In this document: in pieces, positions 1 through 6,800 of the stretch | Position numbering within the stretch: the stretch's first letter is position 1 | Layout: each line of letters begins with the position of its first letter | Origin: Paucibacter sp. B2R-40 | GTDB taxonomy: Bacteria; Pseudomonadota; Gammaproteobacteria; Burkholderiales; Burkholderiaceae_C | Direction: 5' to 3' | Assembly (NCBI RefSeq): GCF_025717555.1 | Contig: NZ_JAJIRP010000014.1 | Span: forward strand, 1 to 64,000 | DNA: 64,000 nucleotides | Program-made: the position numbers and the translations under genes | The notes under the pieces: generated by a model | The model's database searches: none | What the model was told of the DNA's origin: nothing | Seen by the model: the letters and a program-made list of their open reading frames with translations, nothing else

Positions 1-244
1 CACCGCCTCGGGCGTGCCCTCCACCACCACCTCACCACCGGCCGTGCCGCCGTCCGGCCCCAGGTCGATGACCCAGTCGGCTTCGGCGATGACGTCGAGG
101 TCATGCTCGATCACGACGACCGAATGCCCGCCCGCCACCAGCCGGTGCAGCACGCGGATCAGGCGCTCGACATCGGCCATGTGCAGGCCCACCGTCGGCT
201 CGTCCAAGACGTAGAGCGTGTGCGGCGCCTTCTGGCCGCGCCGC
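1..244 (-). pseudogene. uvrA: truncated 3' fragment of uvrA (direct repeat)
   Basis: Positions 1-244 align without gaps to 3946-4189, inside the last ~100 codons of the intact uvrA, in the same orientation. I count 13 differences (about 95% identity). In the uvrA frame all 13 are synonymous, for example TTG/CTG leucine and GTG/GTC valine changes. Homology stops abruptly after 244, so the fragment lacks everything upstream in the gene. Its own 3' end lies beyond the left edge. It encodes the last Walker B/D-loop region (LDEPTVGLH) but no start, so it cannot make a working UvrA. The silent divergence suggests it descends from a functional but slightly different uvrA, not from decay in place. 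Confidence 0.85.
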
Positions 245-343
245 AGCACTTGGTTCTGCAGTTACACACAGGCCTAGAAACGGGACTCACCCTGTATTGA
301 CTCGCTTGGCCAATAGAGTGGAAGCCTTCATTGACTGCTGCAT

Positions 344-703
344 TCAGCTTCGGCCGACACAGAACACCCCGGCTGCAATTAGTAGGATGCCCGCCATCCG
401 CAAGACACCGATCTGCTCGCCGGCCCACCATCCGATTGCCGACGTGAGAATAAAACCAAGACCAACCAGCGGGTATGCCTTACTGACATCCCATTCGCTC
501 AAGACCCGCAGCCAAAGCATCGCGCCTATCCCGTAGAGCACAAAACCAGACACTAGCCAGTAGTTACACACGCCAGCCATCAGCCACTCCAACCAACCGT
601 CGTTGGCTGGGGCTTGGTGCCGCAACTTGTTCATGCCGGCTTTCAACGCGAACTGTGCCAGCACCGACATAGTGATGCTCCATAGCGCGAATCCCCAAGC
701 CAT
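344..703 (-). CDS. small SMR/EamA-like four-helix membrane protein
   Basis: A protein of about 119 residues with four hydrophobic segments and an early glutamine/lysine-containing helix (VLAQFALKAGMNKL), as in small multidrug resistance and ArnE/F-type flippase subunits. The chosen ATG at 703 overlaps the TAA of the upstream gene (TAATG), implying translational coupling; in-frame TTG (727) and ATG (715) are alternatives. It is the last gene of a three-gene cassette with a polyprenyl-phosphate glycosyl carrier synthase and a membrane glycosyltransferase. A role in flipping a polyprenyl-phosphate sugar across the inner membrane is therefore plausible (inference). The sequence alone does not exclude a drug exporter. 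Confidence 0.7.
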   Translation of the reverse strand: MAWGFALWSITMSVLAQFALKAGMNKLRHQAPANDGWLEWLMAGVCNYWLVSGFVLYGIGAMLWLRVLSEWDVSKAYPLVGLGFILTSAIGWWAGEQIGVLRMAGILLIAAGVFCVGRS

Positions 704-2154
704 TACAAGGCCCATCCCTTTGACCAAAACCTAGCCAGTAGAAACACCATAAGCACGGCCAACACGGTATAGCGACTGCCCCGATCCTTGAGTGCGAACA
801 CTACGGGGTCGTCATGCATCTCGCCGCGCGAGGTCTTGATCCACAACCGCCCCAACCAATACATCAGACAGGGCATGGTCAGCCACAGAAGTTCAGGCAG
901 GTTGAAGCGCGCAATCGTCTCCGGCGCTTGGATAAACAAACCCATCACAAGCGTGGCACCAACGGCACTGGCTACTCCCATGGGCCATAAAACGGTCAGA
1001 TCCTGCACCATATAGTCCCGCCCCGTAGTCGCCATGCGTCCTGATGCCTTCAGCGTCATCAATTCAGCACAGCGCTTGACGAGCGCGAGGCAAAAAAACA
1101 AAAACATCGAAAATGCCAACAGCCAAGTACTGAGCGATACACCGATAGCCACTGAGCCAGCCACAATACGCACCGTGTAGAGTGCCGCCAACGACAACAC
1201 GTCCAACAAAACGTAGCGTTTAAGCAATAGGCTGTAGCTCAGGGTCATGATCAGATACAACAACATCATGCCGGCAAAGGCGATTGAGACAGATAGCCCA
1301 AGCAACAACCCAAACGCCAGCAACCCGATAGTCGCCAGCACAGCCTGCGGAATGTTCATCCGGCCGCTGGCCAGCATGCGCAGGCGTTTTCGAGGGTGCC
1401 GCCGGTCGTTCGGGATATCCACCATATCGTTAATAAGGTAAGTACCCGAGGCCATCAAACAAAAAGCAGCCATCGCCACCAGCGCGTGGCTTAGGTGCCC
1501 CAAGTCCAAGAAAGAGAAGGCAGTAAGTAGCGGCACCAATACCAACAAATTCTTGACCCATTGATGCACACGCAACGCGCTGGCCCAATCGCGCAGACCC
1601 ATGTGCTGCGCCGGAAAATCACGTTCCACCGGCACCAGGCGTTCAGCATGCGAGCGCGTGGCCGCCGAAACTCCCACCAGAACTGCAGCGCTAGCGCTCT
1701 GCCAAACCACCAAATCAGCAGAACTGTCGCCTGCATAGACAAAGGGCTCCCCCACTAGACGGCGTATCGCGTCTAGCTTGTTGCGTCCTTTCAGGTTGAG
1801 CCCGCCTTCGGTTGCCAGTACGTCATCGAACAGGCCTAAATGGGCGGCAGCAGACTCAGCAATGTCCTTGTGTGCTGCAGTGGCCAAAATCAGGCGTCGG
1901 CCCTGTGCGCGCTGTTCGCCCAAATAGCTCAAAAAGTCGGCACGCCAGGGCAGTCCATTCATATCCAGTTGCACACGCCTGGCCAGTTCCTGCTTCAGCA
2001 CCGCACGTCCCCTAACTAACCAGAGAGGAAGCATGAGCGCACGCCAAAAAGACTTGCGCACAAGGACTAAGGCAGACTCCATCAAGGTATCAGTTGGCGT
2101 CAACGTACCATCAAGATCGACGATGAGTGGCGGCTGTGCCGCTCCACCCCTCAT
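703..2154 (-). CDS. HAD phosphatase-UbiA prenyltransferase fusion (phosphoribosyl-polyprenyl synthase type)
   Basis: A 483-residue two-domain protein. Residues ~10-190 carry a HAD fold with the nucleophile motif DLDGTLTPTDT and a later GDSSADL. Residues ~195-480 are a UbiA-type integral membrane prenyltransferase with the Mg-binding NDMVDIPNDRRHPRKRLR stretch and the KRCAELMTL motif seen in decaprenyl-phosphate phosphoribosyltransferases. Family members move 5-phosphoribose from PRPP to a polyprenyl phosphate; the fused HAD domain would remove the 5-phosphate (inference). ATGA overlap with the upstream GT-C-like gene and TAATG overlap with the downstream SMR gene indicate one operon. The oxidase/SDR pair that epimerises ribose to arabinose in mycobacteria is not visible here, so the carried sugar is unknown. 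Confidence 0.82.
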   Translation of the reverse strand: MRGGAAQPPLIVDLDGTLTPTDTLMESALVLVRKSFWRALMLPLWLVRGRAVLKQELARRVQLDMNGLPWRADFLSYLGEQRAQGRRLILATAAHKDIAESAAAHLGLFDDVLATEGGLNLKGRNKLDAIRRLVGEPFVYAGDSSADLVVWQSASAAVLVGVSAATRSHAERLVPVERDFPAQHMGLRDWASALRVHQWVKNLLVLVPLLTAFSFLDLGHLSHALVAMAAFCLMASGTYLINDMVDIPNDRRHPRKRLRMLASGRMNIPQAVLATIGLLAFGLLLGLSVSIAFAGMMLLYLIMTLSYSLLLKRYVLLDVLSLAALYTVRIVAGSVAIGVSLSTWLLAFSMFLFFCLALVKRCAELMTLKASGRMATTGRDYMVQDLTVLWPMGVASAVGATLVMGLFIQAPETIARFNLPELLWLTMPCLMYWLGRLWIKTSRGEMHDDPVVFALKDRGSRYTVLAVLMVFLLARFWSKGWAL

Positions 2155-3479
2155 AGGGATGGTTGCTGCTCGACCGGCGACGACGCAGGCAGACCAGTCA
2201 GTGAATGCCAGTTGCGCTGAAGATCTGCGTCAACTTTGAGCAGCAAGGTAGCAGAGTTGTACGCCATTGCGATTCCAATCAAGCTCAGCAAGCCAATATG
2301 TAGACGGCGAACAAGAGGCGGCCAAACATTGTCCGGCAGCGCCAACACAAGGACAGCAGCCCCCATCCAATGGCTCGAATACAAAAAGTAGTCAGTGCCA
2401 ATACGCGCGTGCAGCAAGCCATTGAATAACACCACGCCAACCAATCCAAGCAGAATCCAGCGTTGCACGCCACCTTGGCGCCATCGCATGGCAACACACA
2501 TTGCCATTGACGCACCCAAAAGCCAGCCCACCAAACTGGGCAGAATGTTCCGGCTCAGGTCGAATTGAATGTCGTAGTGATGGGGCTCGCGCAGCGACAA
2601 CTGGTTGAAGATCAGCTCATAGTCGGTCGGAGCAAAAGACTGCAAAATCCGAACGGGAAAGCTAAGCAAGGCGGCCAATGGATCGCTCTTCAACGGGCCC
2701 GCACCGCTGGCCAAGAACATTTCATAGCCTCGTAGACCATAACCAAGATTCAGTAACATGGCGCTGGCAAAAGTCGCGCCGAACGCCAAGCCAGCCAGAA
2801 CGACAGTGTCCCGCAAGGCCAACCCCGCACCGCGAATCCGCCAGCATGCCAGTAGATGAAGTCCCAACACCGGGAACAAATTAGTGAATGTCACCCCGGC
2901 TGTCAACCAAGCCGCAAACAACCAAGCCCACCGGCGAGGAGGTCCACCTTCAAGCCGGTCGACAAACAAATAAAGCGCAAGCGCCAGAGTCAACCCGCCC
3001 AACGCGAAGTGATCGGGCAGGCTGCTAAACAACAATTGACTGAAACTGGCTGCAAGCACAACCCCCAGCAATAGCACCTGCTCCGGCCCAACAGTGCTTC
3101 GCACCAACGTCAGCATCACAATCAACAAAGTCAGTGCACCGGCAAGTGGTGAGACAAACAAAGCCAAAAGCTCACGCTGGGACAAACGCCCTTCGGTTGA
3201 GCCCAACAACGATGCCAACGCCCGGATTGGCGGGTTGACAAAATTACAGAGATTGGGATGAACCGTGTTGCGACCATGCCCGGCCCAACCATTGGCGTAG
3301 CAATCAAGGCGGGACTTCGTATCTGTGTCAAACAGCACATCATGCTGGGCAAAGACATCGCGACGTTCCCAATGTGAAGTGATCGCGAAAGTCAATATGA
3401 AAAATGCGACAGCGGCCGCTATGCTAATCATGACACCTCGCCGACGCGTGGTGAAAGTCGCCCCTCCTCCTTGACCCAT
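2151..3479 (-). CDS. polytopic GT-C-like membrane glycosyltransferase or unknown membrane protein
   Basis: A 442-residue protein with roughly ten hydrophobic segments. After the first helix comes a periplasmic loop containing DTDTKSRLDCYANG and VHPNLCNFVNPPIR, resembling the acidic first loop of GT-C enzymes that use lipid-phosphate sugars. The start at 3479 lacks a clear ribosome-binding site; an ATG at 3431 (MISIAAAV), preceded by GAGGTG, is an alternative and would start directly at the first helix. It is first in the operon with HAD-UbiA and the SMR-like gene. Together these fit a make, flip and transfer module for a polyprenyl-linked pentose. The acceptor (LPS, protein or other glycan) cannot be told. 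Confidence 0.6.
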   Translation of the reverse strand: MGQGGGATFTTRRRGVMISIAAAVAFFILTFAITSHWERRDVFAQHDVLFDTDTKSRLDCYANGWAGHGRNTVHPNLCNFVNPPIRALASLLGSTEGRLSQRELLALFVSPLAGALTLLIVMLTLVRSTVGPEQVLLLGVVLAASFSQLLFSSLPDHFALGGLTLALALYLFVDRLEGGPPRRWAWLFAAWLTAGVTFTNLFPVLGLHLLACWRIRGAGLALRDTVVLAGLAFGATFASAMLLNLGYGLRGYEMFLASGAGPLKSDPLAALLSFPVRILQSFAPTDYELIFNQLSLREPHHYDIQFDLSRNILPSLVGWLLGASMAMCVAMRWRQGGVQRWILLGLVGVVLFNGLLHARIGTDYFLYSSHWMGAAVLVLALPDNVWPPLVRRLHIGLLSLIGIAMAYNSATLLLKVDADLQRNWHSLTGLPASSPVEQQPSL

Positions 3480-3885
3480 AATTCTCCGCTCCGTCTATTT
3501 AATATTCTCAAGCACGAAAACGACGCGTCACCCCCGAATTCTTGATGACTGCATCGCGCTTAGCGCGATGCCCCCTCCAATCAGAACATATCCCTTAAAT
3601 CGGTAGTTTCGCTGGCGATGGGTTTGAAGGCATTATTTTCCAAGCCCAGCATTCCACTGTATCAAAAGCACCGCTACCTTCACGGACCTCCAATCTCGTT
3701 GTGGCGTGAATAAATCGAGTATGGCTGGCCTCTGACGGCCTCGACCAACTCGCTTTCAGGCTAGTGTGACCGGCGTATATGTTGGCAAGCATCGCTTCCA
3801 ATACTGGGGCCTACTCACGTTTGAGTTGAACTTTGAGTTTTTGCTTGTGTGTTCCGAGCGGCTTGCCGTTGCCGTTGCCCAAGCA
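3480..3885. other. AT-richer intergenic junction between cassette and uvrA
   Basis: About 400 bp with no convincing gene. It contains a strong hairpin at 3551-3571: a 9-bp perfect stem GCATCGCGC / GCGCGATGC closed by three bases (TTA). No T-tract follows on either strand, so it is not a standard terminator. The stretch separates the start of the cassette operon from the stop codon of uvrA and must hold the cassette promoter. Confidence 0.5.
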
Positions 3886-6800
3886 TCACACGCTTCTGCA
3901 CAGCACAGGCCGCAGCGCCACCCCCGTGTGCGAGCCCGCCGCCACCACCGCCTCGGGCGTGCCCTCCACCACCACCTCACCACCTGCCGTGCCGCCATCC
4001 GGCCCCAGGTCTATGACCCAGTCGGCTTCGGCGATCACGTCCAGGTCATGCTCGATCACGACGACCGAATGCCCGCCCGCGACCAGCCGGTGCAGCACCC
4101 GGATCAGGCGCTCCACATCGGCCATGTGCAAGCCCACCGTCGGCTCGTCCAGCACGTACAGCGTATGCGGCGCCTTCTGGCCGCGCCGCCCGACCTCGTC
4201 GCGCACCTTGACCAGCTCGCTGACCAGCTTCATCCGCTGCGCCTCGCCGCCAGACAGCGTCGGCGACGGTTGACCCAAGGTCAGATAGCCGAGGCCCACG
4301 TCTTGCATCAGCTTGAGCGGATGGCCGATCGCCGGCATCGCGGCAAAAAACGGCGCGGCCTCGTCGACCTCCATCGCCAACACATCGCCGATGCTCTTGC
4401 CCCGCCAGCTCACGCCCAGCGTCTCCGGATTGAAACGTTGGCCATGGCATTGGTCGCAGAGCACTTTGACGTCGGGCAAAAAGCTCATCTCGATGGTGCG
4501 CATGCCCTGGCCCTCGCAGCCGGGGCAGCGACCTTCGCCGGTGTTAAAGCTGAAGCGATTCGCCGCATAGCCGCGCGCACGGCTTTCCAGCGTATCGGCA
4601 AAGAGCTTGCGGATCGCGTCCCAAAAGCCAATGTAAGTCGCAGGGCAGCTGCGCGGGGTCTTGCCAATCGGCGTCTGGTCAACCTCCAGCACCCGGTCGA
4701 CCAGTTCATGGCCTTCGATGCCGGCGCAACCGATCCAATGCGCGGGCGCTTTGCGCAAGGGCACGGCCTGCGCCATGTTCGCCAGCAGCACATCCCGCGC
4801 CAAGGTCGACTTGCCCGAGCCCGAAACGCCGGTCACCGCGACCAGGCGGTGCAGCGGCACGTCCAGCGTGACATACTGCAGATTGTGCAAACTCGCATCC
4901 AGCACGCGCAGGCGCGGCGCACCTTCGACCATCTCACGGCGTGCTTGCAGCGGATGGATCAGCGGCTTGGACAGAAAGCGCCCGGTGACCGAGTCGGGCC
5001 GCAGCGCCAGATCGGCGACCGTGCCCTCCGCCACCACATGCCCGCCTCGCTTGCCCGCGCCGGGGCCGATATCGATGATGTGATCGGCGCGGCGAATCGT
5101 GTCCTCGTCATGCTCGACCACCACCAGCGTGTTGCCCAGATCGCTCAGGCGGCCCAGCGCCTTCAAGAGGATCTGGTTGTCGCGCGGATGCAGGCCAATC
5201 GTCGGCTCATCCAAGACATAGCAAACGCCTTGCAGATTAGAACCTAACTGTGCAGCCAGGCGGATACGCTGCGCCTCGCCGCCGGACAGCGTCGGTGCCG
5301 CACGGTCCAGCGTCAGATAGCCGAGGCCGACCTCCTCCAGAAACTCCAGCCGCCCCTTGATCTCCGACACCACATCCCGTGCAATTTCGGCGTCACGGCC
5401 CAACAAGGTCAGGCCATCAACCCAGGCACGCGCGTCCTTGACGCTCCAGGATGCCACCGTGCTGATGGCCTGGTCTTCAAAGGTCACCGCCCGAGCGGAG
5501 GGGTTGAGCCGCGCGCCATGGCATTCGCCGCAGGGCTGATCGGCCAGGCCTTCGATCTCGACCTCCTGGCCGGCAAAGCTCTGCTCGCGGCCACCCTTGT
5601 CGTCCTGAATGGAGTCATCCAGCGCCTTGCGTTGCTCGCGCGTCAAGGCAAGACCTGTCCCCACACAACCGTTGCACCAACCGTGCTTGCTGTTGTAGCT
5701 GAACATGCGCGGGTCCAGCTCGGCATAGCTGGTGCCGCAGGTCGGGCAAGCGCGCTTGGTGCTGAAGACCTTGACCGTGCCGATGCCGAGCGTCGAATGC
5801 GCCTCGGCCAGTGCGCGGTGCAGCCCATCCAAAGGCGTCAGCAAATGCAGCACGCCCTTGCCCAGGTCCAGCGCCTTGGCCAACAGCTCGCGCAGCTCGC
5901 CTTCGTTAGCGGCGGAGATGACCAGATCGCCGACCGGCAACTCCAGCGTGTGCTCCTTGAACCGATCCAGGCGCGGCCAGGGCGCGGTGGCGATGAACTC
6001 GCCGTCGACGCGCAGATGCGTGTAGCCGCGCGCCTTCGCCCATTTGGCCAGGTCGGTGTAGAGGCCCTTGCGGTTCATCACCAAGGGCGCCAAGAGGCCG
6101 ACATGCTGGCCCATGTGATCGCGCAGCAGCTGCGCGGCGATCGACTCGACGCTTTGCGGCCGCACCGGCGTGCCGTCATGCATGCAATGCTGGACGCCTA
6201 ACTTCACATACAGCAGGCGCAGAAAATGCCAGACCTCGGTGGTGGTGGCCACCGTACTCTTGCGCCCGCCGCGGCTGAGGCGCTGCTCAATCGCTACCGT
6301 CGGCGGAATACCCCAGACCGCATCGACCTCGGGCCGGCCGGCCGGCTGCACGATGGAGCGCGCATAAGCATTCAACGACTCCAGATAGCGGCGCTGGCCC
6401 TCGTTGAACAGGATGTCAAAAGCCAGCGTGGACTTGCCCGAGCCCGACACGCCGGTGATCACATTGAACTTGCCGCGCGGGATCGACACATTGACCGACT
6501 GCAGATTGTGCTCACGCGCATTGACGATCTGGATTACCTCGTCGGCCTTGGCACGGGCGCGGCGGGCTCGGATCAAGCTCTGCAGCGGCATGCCCTCCTC
6601 GACCTTGTGATCCACCGCCACCGCCGGCCTGTCCATATGGGCCGAGTACTCGCGCAGCGCCAGCGCGGTATGCGATGTAGGGTGATCCTTGACCTGCTCG
6701 GGCGTGCCGACACAGACCAGCTCGCCGCCGCCCTCGCCGCCTTCGGGGCCAAGGTCGATCAGCCAGTCGGCCGCGCGGATCACGTCGAGGTTGTGTTCGA

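Noticed and set aside
3595-3801. Leftward frame of 68 codons in the cassette-uvrA gap
   Set aside because: No ribosome-binding site, no recognisable family and an atypical composition.
3766-5247. Long rightward open frame (493 codons) antisense to uvrA
   Set aside because: It mirrors the coding frame of uvrA in GC-rich DNA, is rich in His/Arg/Gln and matches no family. Similar long antisense frames lie opposite nrdJ (26120-27961), the lactone oxidase (18864-20486) and the RND pump (48593-49888).
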